Positions 1 to 10,657 of a stretch of 64,000 nt of DNA are shown in pieces. How positions within the stretch are numbered: position 1 is the first letter of the stretch; each line of letters starts with the position of its first letter. The notes under the pieces were generated by a model. The model was not told the origin of the DNA, searched no databases, and saw only the letters and a program-made list of their open reading frames with translations. The position numbers and the translations under genes were made by a program. Source of the DNA: Rhodobacterales bacterium HKCCE3408 (lineage in GTDB: Bacteria; Pseudomonadota; Alphaproteobacteria; Rhodobacterales; Rhodobacteraceae); NCBI GenBank assembly GCA_015689705.1, contig WVSN01000002.1, positions 62,001 to 126,000 of the forward strand, written 5' to 3'.

Positions 1-155
1 CCTCTCTCGTGGTCTCTCCATATATGAATGCCGACCGGAAGATTCTCGGCGCGGTGGGCGTCATCGGCCCCACGCGTCTGAATTACGGGCGGATCGTCCC
101 GATCGTGGATTACACCGCGCAGGTCGTCGGCAAACTGATGTCCGACCGGGCCTGA
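1..155 (+). CDS. hrcA: HrcA heat-shock repressor, C-terminal end only
   Basis: The first bases are open in frame 3 and encode about 50 residues ending in [18 protein letters not shown] and a TGA at 153-155. This matches the conserved C-terminal end of HrcA, the repressor that binds CIRCE operators in front of groESL or dnaK operons. The rest of the gene lies outside the window. It is followed after 18 bp by grpE on the same strand, and hrcA-grpE is a classical pair in alphaproteobacteria, which supports the call despite the short fragment. Confidence 0.85.
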   Translation, partial: SLVVSPYMNADRKILGAVGVIGPTRLNYGRIVPIVDYTAQVVGKLMSDRA

Positions 156-173
156 GCGGCAAACGAGGTGAGC

Positions 174-749
174 ATGGCGGACCCGAAACAGGAAGAGTTT
201 CTCGACGATATCGAGGCGCTCGAAGCGGAGCTCGAGGAAATGGCCGCGGCCGAGGAGGCCGCCGGAGACGAGGCGGAGGACGACGAGATCGCCCGCCTCC
301 GGGCCGAGCGCGACGAACTGAAAGACCGGCTTCTGCGGACGCTGGCCGAATCCGAGAATGTCCGGAAGCGCGCCGAACGCGACCGCCGCGAGGCGGAGCA
401 GTATGGCGGCTCGAAACTGTCCCGCGACATCCTGCCGGTCTACGACAACCTGCGCCGCGCGCTCGACGCCGCGGGCGAGGAAGGCCGCGCCGCGGCCGGC
501 CCGGTGATCGAGGGGATCGAGCTGACGCTGCGCGAGCTTCTGAACATCTTCTCGAAGCACGGGATCGCGCTGATTTCGCCCGAAGTGGGCGACACATTCG
601 ATCCCAAGGTGCACCAGGCGATGTTCGAGGCCCCGGTGCCCGGCACGAAGGCCGGCGAGATCATCCAGGTGATGGCCGAGGGCTTCCTGCTGCACGACCG
701 GCTGCTGCGCCCGGCGCAGGTCGGCGTGTCGTCGAACACCGGCGGCTGA
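174..749 (+). CDS. grpE: Nucleotide exchange factor GrpE
   Basis: 191-residue GrpE, the exchange factor that releases ADP from DnaK in the cytoplasmic Hsp70 cycle. Residues 1-60 are acidic and coiled-coil-like, followed by the dimer helix and the C-terminal beta domain with the family pattern GDTFDPKVHQAMFEAP and GFLLHDRLLRPAQVGVS. I start it at ATG 174 because GAGG at 165-168 sits five bases upstream; an in-frame GTG at 168 would overlap that ribosome binding site. It lies directly behind hrcA and its partners dnaK and dnaJ are about 7-9 kb away on the other strand. A stem-loop at 758-776 follows it. Confidence 0.95.
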   Translation: MADPKQEEFLDDIEALEAELEEMAAAEEAAGDEAEDDEIARLRAERDELKDRLLRTLAESENVRKRAERDRREAEQYGGSKLSRDILPVYDNLRRALDAAGEEGRAAAGPVIEGIELTLRELLNIFSKHGIALISPEVGDTFDPKVHQAMFEAPVPGTKAGEIIQVMAEGFLLHDRLLRPAQVGVSSNTGG

Positions 750-757
750 GTCAGGGA

Positions 758-776
758 CGAGGGGCGCTGCCCCTCG
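758..776. terminator. Hairpin between convergent grpE and mutS
   Basis: Perfect 8-bp stem CGAGGGGC/GCCCCTCG with a three-base loop just after the grpE stop. No clean T-run follows on either strand, so it may act as a partial terminator or 3' end-protecting stem for both convergent genes. Confidence 0.5.
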
Positions 777-785
777 CGCTCCCCG

Positions 786-808
786 GAGTATTTTCTGAAA
801 GATGAAGG
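786..808 (+). repeat. Copy 1 of the 23-bp gene-end motif
   Basis: GAGTATTT, four variable bases (TCTG), then AAAGATGAAGG, ending one base before the mutS stop codon. The same motif with identical spacing recurs at 58424-58446 and, inverted, at 41482-41504, each time directly after a gene or between convergent genes. Function unknown; see findings. Confidence 0.7.
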
Positions 809-3445
809 TCAGGGCGCGTCCAGCGCGTCCCTCAGGTCGTAGAGGATCTGCAGCGCCTCGCGCGGGGTAAGCGTGTCCGGATGGACGTCGCGCAGGCGGG
901 CCTCGACGGTCGAGGTTTTCTTCGGCGGCGCGGGGGTGGCGGCGCGGAAGAGCGGCAGGTCGTCGATGATGGCCTTCGCCTTCGCCTTCGCACCGCCCTC
1001 GCGGTCGCCGCGTTCCAATGCTTCGAGCACTTCCTGCGCGCGGGCGATCACTGCCTGCGGCAGCCCGGCGAGCCGGGCGACCTGCACGCCGTAGGACCGG
1101 TCGGCAGCGCCGTCGCGGACCTCGTGCAGGAAGATCACCTCGCCCTCCCATTCCTTCACCGCCACGGTCGCGTTCCGGACCTCCGGCAGGCGGCCGGCCA
1201 GTTGCGTGAGTTCGTGGTAATGGGTCGCGAACAGCGCGCGGCAGCGGTTCGCGGCCTGGAGCTGTTCCAGCACCGCCCAGGCGATCGACAGCCCGTCATA
1301 GGTCGCCGTGCCGCGGCCGATCTCGTCGAGGATCACGAGGGCGCGGTCGTCGGCCTGGTTCAGGATCGAGGCGGTTTCGACCATCTCGACCATGAAGGTG
1401 GAGCGGCCGCGGGCGAGATCGTCGGAGGCGCCGACGCGGGAGAAGACCTGGGAGACCAGGCCGATCCGGGCCGAGCGCGCGGGCACGAAGCTGCCCATCT
1501 GCGCGAGAATGGCGATCAGGGCGTTCTGCCGCAGCCAGGTCGATTTGCCGGCCATGTTCGGGCCGGTCAGCAGCGTGATCGCCGCGCCGTCCTCGGCCGT
1601 GAGGCTGCAGTCGTTGGCGATGAAGGGCTGGCCGTCGCGGGACAGCGCCGCCTCGACGACCGGGTGGCGGCCGGCCTCGATCTCGAAGGCGCGGCTGTCG
1701 TCGATCTGCGGCGCGGTCCAGTCGCGTTCGGCGGCGAGCGCGGCCAGCGCGGCGGCGACGTCAAGCTCGGCCAGCGCGCGGGCGGCGTCGGCGATCCCGG
1801 TCTGTGCCTCCAGCACGGCCGTGGCGAGACGGCGGAACAGCGCGGTCTCGATCTCGGATGCGCGGGCGCCGGCATTGAGGATCTTGGTCTCGAGCTCGGA
1901 CAGCTCGACCGTCGTGAAGCGCACCGCGCTGGCGGTGGTCTGGCGGTGGATGAAGCGCTCGGACAAAGGCGGCGACAGCATCTTCTGCGCATGGGTCGCG
2001 GGCGTTTCGATGAAATAGCCGAGCACGTTATTGTGCTTGATTTTCAGAGCGTTGACGCCGCAATCCTTCACGTAGCCGGCCTGCATCCCGGCGATGACGC
2101 CGCGGCCTTCGTCGCGCAGCCGGCGGGCCTCGTCGAGATCCTCGTCGAAGCCGGGCGCGATGAAGCCGCCGTCCCGGACCAGAAGCGGCGGTTCGGCGAC
2201 GAGCGCGCTGTCGAGAAGCTCCAGGATGTCCTCGTGGCCGGACAGCCGCGCGACCGGGTCGGCGAGCGCATCGGGCAACTTCGCCGGATCGAGCCGGGCC
2301 GCAAGACCGGCGGCCGCCTCGAGTCCGCCCCGGATCGCGGCAAGATCGCGCGGGCCGGCCCGGTCGATGGCGAGCCGCCCGAGCGCGCGGTCGAGATCGG
2401 GGACACCGCGCAGCGTCTCGCGCAGCGCCTCGCGCCCGCGCGGATCGGCGACCCAGTGGCCGACGGCCTCCAGCCGCGCCTCGATCGCGGCGCGGTCGGT
2501 CAGCGGGCTGGACAGCCGCCGGTCGAGCAGCCGCCCGCCCGCCGCCGTCACGGTCCGGTCGATGGTCGCCAGAAGCGAGCCGGCCCGCCCGCCCTCCGGC
2601 CCGCGGGTCAGTTCGAGATTGCGCCGGGTCGCGGCGTCGATATGCATGACGCGGGCAGCGTTCAGCTGCGCCGGCGGGGCGAGGCGCGGCAGCTGGCCTT
2701 TCTGCGTCAGCTCGAGATAGTCGATGACGGCACCCATTGCCGCCAGTTCCGCCCGGCCGAATTTGCCGAACCCGTCCAGCGTGCGGACGCCGTAGAGCTT
2801 CGACAGCCGGCGTTCGGCCCCGGTCGACTCGAAACTGGCCGGGCCGAGCGGGGTGAGCGCCGCGCCGCTGTCGCTCAGCGCGCCGGGCAGGTCGGCGCCG
2901 TCTAGGACCAGCACCTCGGACGGGGCCAGTCGGGCGAGCTCAGGCCCGAGGCGGACCGGCGGGCAGGACATGACCGAGAACGCGCCGGTCGAGATATCGG
3001 CCCAGGCCAGCGCGCCCTCGCCCCGGATCTCGGCCCAGGCGGCGAGGTAGTTGTGCCGCCGGGGTTCCAGCAGCGTGTCCTCGGTCAGCGTGCCGGGGGT
3101 GACCAGCCGCACAACCTCGCGCCGCACCACGGATTTCGAGCCGCGCTTCTTCGCCTCGGCCGGGTCCTCCATCTGCTCGCAGATCGCGACGCGGAAGCCC
3201 TTGCGGATCAGCGTCAGCAGGTAGCCCTCGGCCGAATGGGCCGGGACGCCGCACATCGGGATGTCGTCGCCGTCATGCTTGCCGCGCTTGGTCAGCGCGA
3301 TATCCAGAGCCTCGGCCGCCGCCGCCGCGTCGTCGAAGAACATCTCGTAGAAATCGCCCATCCGGTAGAACAGGAGCGCATCGGGAACCTGCGCCTTGAT
3401 CTCCAGATATTGCGCCATCATCGGCGTGGCGGCGTGCGTGTTCAT
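809..3445 (-). CDS. mutS: DNA mismatch repair protein MutS
   Basis: 878-residue MutS, the ATPase that recognises mismatches and starts methyl-directed repair with MutL. The N-terminal mismatch-binding loop [11 protein letters not shown] carries the Phe-x-Glu pair. The ATPase domain shows the P-loop [11 protein letters not shown] near residue 620, the Walker B stretch [12 protein letters not shown] and the switch FATHYHEL. Full family length. I start at ATG 3445 ([15 protein letters not shown]), which matches the usual short lead before [11 protein letters not shown]; an in-frame ATG at 3472 would add nine unconserved residues. Transcribed towards grpE, divergent from the malic enzyme gene. 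Confidence 0.95.
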   Translation of the reverse strand: MNTHAATPMMAQYLEIKAQVPDALLFYRMGDFYEMFFDDAAAAAEALDIALTKRGKHDGDDIPMCGVPAHSAEGYLLTLIRKGFRVAICEQMEDPAEAKKRGSKSVVRREVVRLVTPGTLTEDTLLEPRRHNYLAAWAEIRGEGALAWADISTGAFSVMSCPPVRLGPELARLAPSEVLVLDGADLPGALSDSGAALTPLGPASFESTGAERRLSKLYGVRTLDGFGKFGRAELAAMGAVIDYLELTQKGQLPRLAPPAQLNAARVMHIDAATRRNLELTRGPEGGRAGSLLATIDRTVTAAGGRLLDRRLSSPLTDRAAIEARLEAVGHWVADPRGREALRETLRGVPDLDRALGRLAIDRAGPRDLAAIRGGLEAAAGLAARLDPAKLPDALADPVARLSGHEDILELLDSALVAEPPLLVRDGGFIAPGFDEDLDEARRLRDEGRGVIAGMQAGYVKDCGVNALKIKHNNVLGYFIETPATHAQKMLSPPLSERFIHRQTTASAVRFTTVELSELETKILNAGARASEIETALFRRLATAVLEAQTGIADAARALAELDVAAALAALAAERDWTAPQIDDSRAFEIEAGRHPVVEAALSRDGQPFIANDCSLTAEDGAAITLLTGPNMAGKSTWLRQNALIAILAQMGSFVPARSARIGLVSQVFSRVGASDDLARGRSTFMVEMVETASILNQADDRALVILDEIGRGTATYDGLSIAWAVLEQLQAANRCRALFATHYHELTQLAGRLPEVRNATVAVKEWEGEVIFLHEVRDGAADRSYGVQVARLAGLPQAVIARAQEVLEALERGDREGGAKAKAKAIIDDLPLFRAATPAPPKKTSTVEARLRDVHPDTLTPREALQILYDLRDALDAP

Positions 3446-3579
3446 GGGCCCCCCGGCTGTCCGTTGGGCCATCCTACCGGGCGCGTCCGGGGGGTGAAAG
3501 CGCCTCCTCCCTCAGGGCTCTATTGTGGGCGCCGGATGCGCCGGGCTAGGGTCGGGGAAAACGCCGGGGAGGGAGACAC

Positions 3580-5841
3580 ATGGCCGGCCGAAGCAAGATC
3601 ACGCGCGAGGAGGCGCTGGCCTATCACCTCGAGCCGCGTCCGGGAAAGATCGACATCCAGGCCTCGACGCCGATGGCGACGCAGCGCGACCTGTCGCTGG
3701 CCTATTCGCCCGGTGTGGCGGTGCCGTGCGAGGCGATCTTCGAGAACCCCGAGACCGCGTATGATTACACCACCAAGGGCAACATGGTCGCGGTGATCTC
3801 GAACGGGACGGCGGTGCTTGGCCTCGGCAATCTGGGCGCGCTGGCGTCGAAGCCGGTGATGGAGGGCAAGTCGGTGCTCTTCAAGCGGTTCGCCGACGTG
3901 AATTCCATCGACCTCGAGATCGATACCGAGGATCCGGACGAGTTCATCAATGCCGTGAAACTGCTCGGCCCGTCCTTCGGGGGGATCAACCTCGAGGACA
4001 TCAAGGCGCCGGAATGCTTCATCATCGAGCAGACGCTCAAGGAGCTGATGGACATCCCCGTGTTCCACGACGACCAGCACGGGACGGCGGTGATCTGCGC
4101 GGCGGGGCTGATCAACGCGCTGCACATCTCGGGCAAGAAGATCGAGGATGTGCGGATCGTGCTGAACGGGGCCGGCGCGGCCGGGATCGCCTGCGTCGAG
4201 CTTCTGAAGTCGATGGGCGCGCGGCACGACAATTGCATCGTCTGCGACACCAAGGGCGTGCTCTGGCAGGGCCGGACCGAGGGCATGAACCAGTGGAAAT
4301 CGGCCCATGCCGTGAAGACGGACCTGCGGACGCTGGAAGAGGCGATGGTTGGCGCGGACGTGTTCCTGGGCGTCAGCGTGAAAGGCGCGGTGACGCCCGA
4401 GATGGTGGCGTCGATGGCCGACAACCCGGTGATCTTCGCGATGGCGAACCCGGACCCGGAGATCACGCCCGAGGAAGCGCGCGAGGTGCGGGCCGACGTG
4501 ATCGTGGCGACGGGCCGGTCGGACTATCCGAACCAGGTGAACAACGTTCTCGGCTTTCCGTATCTCTTCCGCGGCGCGCTCGACATCCATGCCCGCGCGA
4601 TCAACGACGAGATGAAGATCGCCTGCGCCGAGGCGCTGGCCGCACTGGCGCGCGAGGACGTGCCGGACGAGGTGGCGATGGCCTATGGCCGGAAGCTGGC
4701 CTTCGGGCGGAACTACATCATCCCGACGCCGTTCGACCCGCGGCTGATCTACACGATCCCGCCCGCCGTGGCGCGGGCCGGGATGGATACCGGCGTCGCG
4801 CGGCGGCCGATCGTCGATCTCGACGGCTACACGCATGAACTGCGCAAGCGGATGGATCCGACCGCCTCGATCCTGCAGGGGATCAACGCGCGGGCGCGGG
4901 CGGCGCAATCGACGATGATCTTCGCCGAGGGCGACGACGTGCGCGTCCTGCGCGCAGCGGTCGCCTACCAGCGGGGCGGCTTCGGCAAGGCGCTGGTCGT
5001 CGGGCGCGAGAATGACGTGGCCGAGAAGCTGGAGGGCGCGGGCCTGGCCGACGCGGTCAAGGAGCTCGAGATCGTCAACGCGGCGAACACGAAGCATCTC
5101 GAGACCTACAAGGATTTCCTCTACCGGCGTCTTCAGCGGAAGGGGCAGGACCAGCGCGACATTCACCGGCTGGCGACCCGCGACCGGCATGTCTTCGGCG
5201 CGCTGATGCTGGCGCATGGCCATGGCGACGGTCTGGTGACCGGCGCGACGCGGAAATCGGCGCATGTGCTGGAGCTGATCGGGCATGTCTTCGACGCGAA
5301 GGCCGAGGACGGCGCGGTCGGCGTCACGGCGCTGCTGCACAAGGGGCGGATCGTGCTGATCTCGGACACGCTGGTCCATGAATGGCCGAGTGCAGAGGAC
5401 CTCGCGCTGATCGCCCGGCGCGGGGCGGGCGTGGCCCGCGACCTCGGGATCGAGCCGCGCGTGGCCTTCGTCAGCTTCTCGACCTTCGGCTATCCCGCCT
5501 CGGAGCGGGCCGAAAAGATGCACCAGGCCCCGGCCGTGCTGGAAGCCGAAGGCGCGGATTTCGAGTTCGAGGGTGATCTGACGGTCGACGTGGCGCTGAA
5601 CATGGAAGTGATGGCGCAATACCCGTTCTGCCGTCTGTCCGGTCCGGCGAACGTCCTGGTCGTTCCGGCGCGCCATTCGGCCTCGATCTCGGTCAAGCTG
5701 ATGCAGGAGCTGGCGGGCGCGACGGTGATCGGGCCGATCCTCACCGGGCTCGACAAGCCGGTGCAGATCGCCTCGACGGTGTCGACGGCGAACGACATCA
5801 TGAACATGGCGGTGATGGCCGCCTGCGAGATCGGCCAATGA
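3580..5841 (+). CDS. maeB: NADP-dependent malic enzyme, MaeB type
   Basis: 753-residue fusion of a malic enzyme (residues about 1-425) and a phosphotransacetylase-like domain (about 430-750), the architecture of E. coli MaeB. It decarboxylates malate to pyruvate and makes NADPH; the PTA-like part is generally regulatory rather than catalytic. Visible signatures are LAYSPGVAVPCEAI in the malate-binding region, the nucleotide loop GAGAAGIACVELL near residue 205, and ATGRSDYPNQVNNVLGFP. GGGAGG lies six to seven bases before the ATG. The stop overlaps the start of the next gene as ATGA, implying translational coupling with the PfkB kinase. Confidence 0.95.
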   Translation: MAGRSKITREEALAYHLEPRPGKIDIQASTPMATQRDLSLAYSPGVAVPCEAIFENPETAYDYTTKGNMVAVISNGTAVLGLGNLGALASKPVMEGKSVLFKRFADVNSIDLEIDTEDPDEFINAVKLLGPSFGGINLEDIKAPECFIIEQTLKELMDIPVFHDDQHGTAVICAAGLINALHISGKKIEDVRIVLNGAGAAGIACVELLKSMGARHDNCIVCDTKGVLWQGRTEGMNQWKSAHAVKTDLRTLEEAMVGADVFLGVSVKGAVTPEMVASMADNPVIFAMANPDPEITPEEAREVRADVIVATGRSDYPNQVNNVLGFPYLFRGALDIHARAINDEMKIACAEALAALAREDVPDEVAMAYGRKLAFGRNYIIPTPFDPRLIYTIPPAVARAGMDTGVARRPIVDLDGYTHELRKRMDPTASILQGINARARAAQSTMIFAEGDDVRVLRAAVAYQRGGFGKALVVGRENDVAEKLEGAGLADAVKELEIVNAANTKHLETYKDFLYRRLQRKGQDQRDIHRLATRDRHVFGALMLAHGHGDGLVTGATRKSAHVLELIGHVFDAKAEDGAVGVTALLHKGRIVLISDTLVHEWPSAEDLALIARRGAGVARDLGIEPRVAFVSFSTFGYPASERAEKMHQAPAVLEAEGADFEFEGDLTVDVALNMEVMAQYPFCRLSGPANVLVVPARHSASISVKLMQELAGATVIGPILTGLDKPVQIASTVSTANDIMNMAVMAACEIGQ

Positions 5842-6701
5842 TCCTGAACGTCGGCTCGATCAACATCGATCTCGTCTACCGCGTTCCGCATCTCGTCCGG
5901 CCGGGGGAGACGCTGGCGGCGACGGAATTCTCGCGCGGGCTGGGCGGCAAAGGCGCGAACCAGTCTGTCGCGGCGGCACGGGCGGGGGCGCAGGTCCGGC
6001 ATTGCGGCGCGATCGGGGCCGATGGCGCCGACATGGTCGCCGGGATGGAAGCGGCGGGCGTCGATTGCGGTCTGGTCGCCCGGCTCGACATGCCGACGGG
6101 TCATGCGATCGTCATGGTCGACGGGGCCGGCGAGAACGCGATCGTCCTTGCGCCGTCAGCCAACCAGGCGTTGCCGGAGGCCGAGGCGATCCGGGCCGTG
6201 GGCACGCTTGGCGCCGATGACTGGCTGATCCTGCAGAACGAGGTGAACGTGAGCGCACTGGCCGCGAAGGCGGCGCGGAAGGCGGGCGCACGGGTCGTCT
6301 ATTCGGCCGCGCCGTTCGATGCCGGAGCGGTGGCCGAGGTCATGGCTGACATCACGCATCTGCTTGTCAACGAAGGGGAGAACGCCGCGCTGGAAGAGGC
6401 CGGGATTGACCTGCCGGTGGGGCTGATCCGCGTGGTCACCAAGGGATCGGACGGCGCGACCTGGATCGGGCCGGAGGGCGAGGTCTCGCACCCCGCGTTT
6501 CCCGTGTCGAAGGTGGTGGACACGACCGGAGCGGGCGATTGCTTCGCGGGGAACCTTGTCGCGGCGCTGGACCGGGGGGCGGGGCCGGAGGCGGCGATGC
6601 GCTTCGCGCAGGCCGCCGCGGCGATCCAGATCACCCGGCCCGGCGCGGCACCGGCCATGCCGGGGCGCACCGAGACCGAGGCGTTCCTCGCCGCGCGCTA
6701 G
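5838..6701 (+). CDS. PfkB-family sugar kinase, ribokinase-like
   Basis: 287-residue member of the PfkB/ribokinase superfamily that phosphorylates a sugar or nucleoside with ATP. The N-terminal signature [15 protein letters not shown] and the C-terminal [12 protein letters not shown] with the catalytic Asp are intact. It most resembles ribokinase (RbsK), but no sugar transporter or ribose gene is nearby, so the substrate is not settled. Its ATG overlaps the maeB stop by four bases, and its TAG stop shares a CTAG with the stop of convergent dnaJ. Confidence 0.85.
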   Translation: MILNVGSINIDLVYRVPHLVRPGETLAATEFSRGLGGKGANQSVAAARAGAQVRHCGAIGADGADMVAGMEAAGVDCGLVARLDMPTGHAIVMVDGAGENAIVLAPSANQALPEAEAIRAVGTLGADDWLILQNEVNVSALAAKAARKAGARVVYSAAPFDAGAVAEVMADITHLLVNEGENAALEEAGIDLPVGLIRVVTKGSDGATWIGPEGEVSHPAFPVSKVVDTTGAGDCFAGNLVAALDRGAGPEAAMRFAQAAAAIQITRPGAAPAMPGRTETEAFLAAR

Positions 6702-7855
6702 TTCTTCATCCCGTCCCAGAAGCTTTTGACACGGTCGAAGAAGCCGCTTTCGTTCGGCGTGTTCGACTTCGAGGAGCTTTCCTCGAACTCGCGCATCAGC
6801 TCTTTCTGGCGGGCCGAAAGCTTGACCGGCGTTTCGACGGCCATCTCGATATACATGTCGCCCTGACCCGGGCCGCGCAGCGCGGGCATGCCCTTGGCGC
6901 GCAGGCGCATCTGCTTGCCGGACTGGGTGCCCTCGGGGACGCGGACGCGGGACCGGCCGCCCTCGATCGTGGGCACCTCGATCTCGCCGCCGAGCGCGGC
7001 GGTCACCATGGACACCGGCACGCGGCAGAACAGGTCGATGCCCTCGCGCTTGAACAGCGGATGCTCCTCGACCTCGATGAAGATATAGAGATCGCCCGAC
7101 GGCCCGCCGCGAAGGCCGGCCTCGCCCTCGCCGGACAGGCGGATGCGCGTGCCGGTTTCGACGCCGGCCGGGATGTTGACCGACAGCGCCTTTTCCTTCT
7201 GCTCACGTCCCTGGCCGCCGCAGGTGTGGCACGGATTCTTGACGATCTGGCCCATGCCCGAACAGGTCGGGCAGGTGCGTTCGACGGTGAAGAAGCCCTG
7301 CTGCGCGCGGACCTTGCCCATGCCGGAACAGGTCGGGCACGAGACGGGTTCGGACCCGCCCTCGGCGCCGGTTCCGTTGCAGCTGCCGCAGGTGACCGAG
7401 GTCGGCACCCGGATCGGCTTGGTCAGGCCGGAAAAGGCCTCTTCCAGCGTGATGCGGAGATTGTAGCGCAGGTCGGACCCGCGCGCGGCGCGGCTGCGCC
7501 CGGTCTGGCCGCGGCCGCCCATGAAGTCGCCGAACAGGTCCTCGAACACGTCCGAGAAGGCGGAGGCGAAATCGCCCTGATGCGCGCCGCCGCCGAAGCC
7601 GCCGGACCGCGGGCCGCCCGCCATGCCGCCATCGAAGGCCGCGTGGCCGAAGCGGTCATAGGCGGCTTTCTTGTCGCCGTCCTTCAGGACGTCGTAGGCC
7701 TCGTTCACTTCCTTGAACTGGGACTCGGCGCTTGGGTCGTCCTTGTTGCGGTCGGGGTGCAGTTCCTTCGCCTTCCGGCGATAGGCCTTCTTGATCTCGT
7801 CGGCATCGGCGCCCCGGGAGAGCCCGAGAACCTCGTAATAGTCGCGCTTTGCCAT
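6698..7855 (-). CDS. dnaJ: Chaperone DnaJ
   Basis: 385-residue type I Hsp40 co-chaperone that stimulates DnaK ATPase. It has an N-terminal J domain with HPD (ELHPDRNK), a Gly/Phe-rich linker ([15 protein letters not shown]), four CxxCxGxG zinc-binding repeats ([32 protein letters not shown]) and the C-terminal substrate domains. It lies 83 bp downstream of dnaK in the same direction, and that gap holds a strong 14-bp hairpin that may lower DnaJ relative to DnaK. Its 3' end overlaps the convergent kinase gene by four bases. Confidence 0.97.
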   Translation of the reverse strand: MAKRDYYEVLGLSRGADADEIKKAYRRKAKELHPDRNKDDPSAESQFKEVNEAYDVLKDGDKKAAYDRFGHAAFDGGMAGGPRSGGFGGGAHQGDFASAFSDVFEDLFGDFMGGRGQTGRSRAARGSDLRYNLRITLEEAFSGLTKPIRVPTSVTCGSCNGTGAEGGSEPVSCPTCSGMGKVRAQQGFFTVERTCPTCSGMGQIVKNPCHTCGGQGREQKEKALSVNIPAGVETGTRIRLSGEGEAGLRGGPSGDLYIFIEVEEHPLFKREGIDLFCRVPVSMVTAALGGEIEVPTIEGGRSRVRVPEGTQSGKQMRLRAKGMPALRGPGQGDMYIEMAVETPVKLSARQKELMREFEESSSKSNTPNESGFFDRVKSFWDGMKN

Positions 7856-7887
7856 GCTGGTTGCTTTCCTTCATCGCCCCTAAACGC

Positions 7888-7919
7888 GGGAACCGGCCGG
7901 GATGGCCCGGCCGGTTCCC
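7888..7919 (-). terminator. Strong hairpin between dnaK and dnaJ
   Basis: Fourteen perfect base pairs (7888-7901 with 7906-7919) around a four-base loop. No poly-U follows on the minus strand, so it is more likely a partial terminator, processing site or mRNA-stabilising stem that tunes the DnaK:DnaJ ratio than a full stop. Confidence 0.55.
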
Positions 7920-7938
7920 CGGGGTCAGCTTTTGCGCG

Positions 7939-9858
7939 TCACGCCCGGTTCTGCCGGTCGTCGTCGAGATCCTCGAAATCGGCGTCGACGATGTCGTCAT
8001 CGACCCCCGACGGCTCGTCCGCGCCATCGCGCGCTTCCTCGCCGGACTCTTCCATCTGCGACTTGTAGATGGCTTCGCCGAGCTTCATGGCCGCTTCGGT
8101 GACATTCTGGATGCCGCTCTTGATCTTGCCGGCATCCTCGGTCTCCATCTGCTCCTCGAGGTTCTTGATCGCGAGTTCGATCGCCTCGATGGTCGTCGGA
8201 TCGACCTTGTCGCCATGCTCGTCCATCGACTTCTTGGTCGAGTGGATGAGGCTCTCGGCCTGGTTCTTGGCTTCGACGAGCTCGCGGCGGGCCTTGTCGG
8301 CCTCGGCGTTCTCCTCGGCCTCCTTGACCATCTTCTCGATGTCGTCGTCGGACAGACCGCCCGACGCCTGGATGGTGATCTTCTGTTCCTTGTTGGTGCC
8401 TTTGTCCTTGGCACCGACCGACACGATGCCGTTGGCGTCGATGTCGAAGGTCACCTCGATCTGCGGCAGGCCGCGCGGGGCGGGCGGGATGTCCTCGAGA
8501 TTGAACTGGCCGAGCATCTTGTTGTCGGCCGCCATCTCGCGTTCGCCCTGGAAGACGCGGATCGTGACCGCGGACTGGTTGTCCTCGGCGGTCGAGAAGA
8601 TTTGCGACTTCTTCGTCGGGATCGTGGTGTTGCGGTCGATCAGCCGGGTGAAGACCCCGCCGAGCGTTTCGATCCCGAGCGACAGCGGCGTGACGTCGAG
8701 CAGGACCACGTCCTTCACGTCACCCTGCAGAACGCCGGCCTGGATCGCCGCGCCAAGCGCCACGACCTCGTCCGGGTTGACGCCCTTGTGGGGTTCCTTG
8801 CCGAAGAACTTCGTCACTTCCTCGACGACCTTGGGCATCCGGGTCATGCCGCCGACGAGGACGACCTCGTCGATATCGCCCTTGGACAGGCCGGCATCCT
8901 TCAGCGCGGCGCCGCAGGGCTTCATCGACTTCTGGATCAGGTCGCCGACGAGGCTTTCCAGCTTCGCGCGGGTCAGTTTCATGACCATGTGCAGCGGCTG
9001 GCCGTTCGAGCCCATCGAGATGAACGGCTGGTTGATCTCGGTCTGGCTCGAGCTCGACAGCTCGATCTTCGCCTTCTCGGCCGCTTCCTTCAGGCGCTGA
9101 AGCGCCATCTTGTCGTTGGTCAGGTCGACGCCGTGTTCCTTTTTGAACTCGTCGGCGAGGTAGTGGACGATGCGCATGTCGAAGTCTTCACCGCCGAGGA
9201 ACGTGTCCCCGTTGGTGGACTTCACCTCGAACAGGCCGTCGTCGATCTCCAGGATGGTGATGTCGAACGTGCCGCCGCCGAGGTCGTAGACCGCGATCGT
9301 CTTCGAATCCTTCTTGTCGAGACCGTAGGCCAGTGCGGCGGCCGTCGGCTCGTTGATGATGCGCAGCACTTCGAGGCCGGCGATCTTGCCGGCGTCCTTC
9401 GTGGCCTGGCGCTGGGCGTCGTTGAAGTAGGCCGGAACGGTGATGACGGCCTGGGTGACGTCCTCGCCCAGGTAGCTTTCGGCGGTTTCCTTCATCTTCG
9501 TCAGGATCTGCGCCGAGATCTGTGCGGGCGAATATTTCTCGCCCTTCACCTCGACCCACGCGTCGCCGTTGCCGCCGTCGACGATCTTGTAGGGAACGAG
9601 TTTCTTGTCCTTCTCCGCGGCCGGGTCGCTGAGGCGACGGCCGATCAGGCGTTTGACGGCGAAGATGGTGTTTTCGGGGTTGGTGACGGCCTGGCGCTTG
9701 GCCGGCTGTCCGACGAGGCGTTCGTCATCGGTATAGGCGACGATCGAGGGCGTGGTGCGCGCGCCTTCCGAGTTCTCGATGACGCGCGGCTGGCTCCCAT
9801 CCATGATCGCGACGCAGGAGTTGGTTGTCCCGAGGTCGATGCCAATCACTTTAGCCAT
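7939..9858 (-). CDS. dnaK: Chaperone DnaK (Hsp70)
   Basis: 639-residue Hsp70, the ATP-driven chaperone that works with DnaJ and GrpE. The N-terminal ATPase domain begins [15 protein letters not shown] and contains [14 protein letters not shown]; the substrate-binding domain follows from about residue 390, and the tail is acidic ([15 protein letters not shown]). Start at ATG 9858, preceded by AAGGGA at good spacing; an extension upstream would be non-conserved and would run through the promoter. A sigma-32-like promoter lies about 120 bp upstream. No CIRCE inverted repeat is visible here. Confidence 0.98.
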   Translation of the reverse strand: MAKVIGIDLGTTNSCVAIMDGSQPRVIENSEGARTTPSIVAYTDDERLVGQPAKRQAVTNPENTIFAVKRLIGRRLSDPAAEKDKKLVPYKIVDGGNGDAWVEVKGEKYSPAQISAQILTKMKETAESYLGEDVTQAVITVPAYFNDAQRQATKDAGKIAGLEVLRIINEPTAAALAYGLDKKDSKTIAVYDLGGGTFDITILEIDDGLFEVKSTNGDTFLGGEDFDMRIVHYLADEFKKEHGVDLTNDKMALQRLKEAAEKAKIELSSSSQTEINQPFISMGSNGQPLHMVMKLTRAKLESLVGDLIQKSMKPCGAALKDAGLSKGDIDEVVLVGGMTRMPKVVEEVTKFFGKEPHKGVNPDEVVALGAAIQAGVLQGDVKDVVLLDVTPLSLGIETLGGVFTRLIDRNTTIPTKKSQIFSTAEDNQSAVTIRVFQGEREMAADNKMLGQFNLEDIPPAPRGLPQIEVTFDIDANGIVSVGAKDKGTNKEQKITIQASGGLSDDDIEKMVKEAEENAEADKARRELVEAKNQAESLIHSTKKSMDEHGDKVDPTTIEAIELAIKNLEEQMETEDAGKIKSGIQNVTEAAMKLGEAIYKSQMEESGEEARDGADEPSGVDDDIVDADFEDLDDDRQNRA

Positions 9859-9975
9859 GTGGTTCAGTCCCTTCTCTATCAGGCGATCTGGGCGGTGGCC
9901 GATCCTGCGAAAGAGGCCCCGGTCCCGCCGTGGTGTCAACGCCCGGACGGGTGCCCGGGCCGCTTCGAGGGGTAT

Positions 9976-10002
9976 ATAAGTGGGGGGCTGTGGCCCTGCA
10001 AG
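9976..10002 (-). promoter_or_regulatory. Putative RpoH (sigma-32) promoter of dnaK
   Basis: Reading the minus strand, CTTGCAG (-35, 9996-10002) is followed after about ten bases by CCCCCACTTATA (-10 region, centred near 9980). This fits the CTTG ... CCCCAT-T pattern of heat-shock promoters and would give a leader of about 110 nt before dnaK. Assigned by pattern only. Confidence 0.5.
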
Positions 10003-10057
10003 CGCGGCGGGGCCATGCGGAACAGGGGTTTTGCGAGACAATGGAGACAGTTCGGCC

Positions 10058-10657
10058 ATGGGCGTGACGATCCGGGGCGCAGTGTTGCACGACGGCTGGC
10101 TCGATGCCGCGGCGCAGGCGGCGATGGTCGAGGACCTGCGCGGCGTGCTGGCCGTGGCGCCGCTGGTCCGCCCGGTCACGCCGAGCGGCAAGCGCATGTC
10201 TGTCGGAATGAGCGCCGCGGGGCGGTTCGGCTGGATCACCGATTCCCGGGGCTACCGCTACGAGGAGCGGCATCCGAACGGGGTGGAATGGCCGCCGATC
10301 CCGGCCTCGGTCCTGGCGGTGTGGGAGGCCTTGTGCCCGGAGGCGCGCGCGCCGGAATGCTGCCTGCTGAACTGGTATGCCGAGGGCGCGAAGATGGGGA
10401 TGCACCAGGATCGCGACGAGGCCGATTTCGATCAGCCGGTGCTGTCGATCTCGCTTGGCGACGAAGCGCTTTTCCGGATCGGCAATCACACGCGCGGCGG
10501 CAAGACCGAGTCGGTCTGGCTGCGGTCGGGCGACGTGCTGGTGATGGGGGGCGATGCGCGGCTCCGGTATCACGGGATCGACCGGGTCAAACCGGGGTCC
10601 TCGCCTCTGTTGCCGAATGGCGGGCGGATCAACCTGACGCTGCGCGTGGTGACGTGA
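10058..10657 (+). CDS. alkB: AlkB-type 2-oxoglutarate/Fe(II) dioxygenase
   Basis: 199-residue AlkB homologue, which repairs 1-methyladenine and 3-methylcytosine by oxidative demethylation. The iron triad is present: His116-x-Asp118 in [12 protein letters not shown] and His172 in RYHGIDR, followed by the C-terminal Arg of NLTLRVV that binds 2-oxoglutarate. The nucleotide-recognition segment [14 protein letters not shown] is typical. Start at ATG 10058, with GGAGA ten bases upstream. Divergent from dnaK, so the two share a 199-bp promoter region. Length is near E. coli AlkB (216). Confidence 0.92.
   Translation: MGVTIRGAVLHDGWLDAAAQAAMVEDLRGVLAVAPLVRPVTPSGKRMSVGMSAAGRFGWITDSRGYRYEERHPNGVEWPPIPASVLAVWEALCPEARAPECCLLNWYAEGAKMGMHQDRDEADFDQPVLSISLGDEALFRIGNHTRGGKTESVWLRSGDVLVMGGDARLRYHGIDRVKPGSSPLLPNGGRINLTLRVVT

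Noticed and set aside
3520-5838. A 772-codon minus-strand frame opposite maeB
   Set aside because: GC-bias mirror frame; the plus-strand malic enzyme is unambiguous.
9859-10057. CIRCE operator ahead of dnaK
   Set aside because: No TTAGCACTC-type inverted repeat is present in the region.
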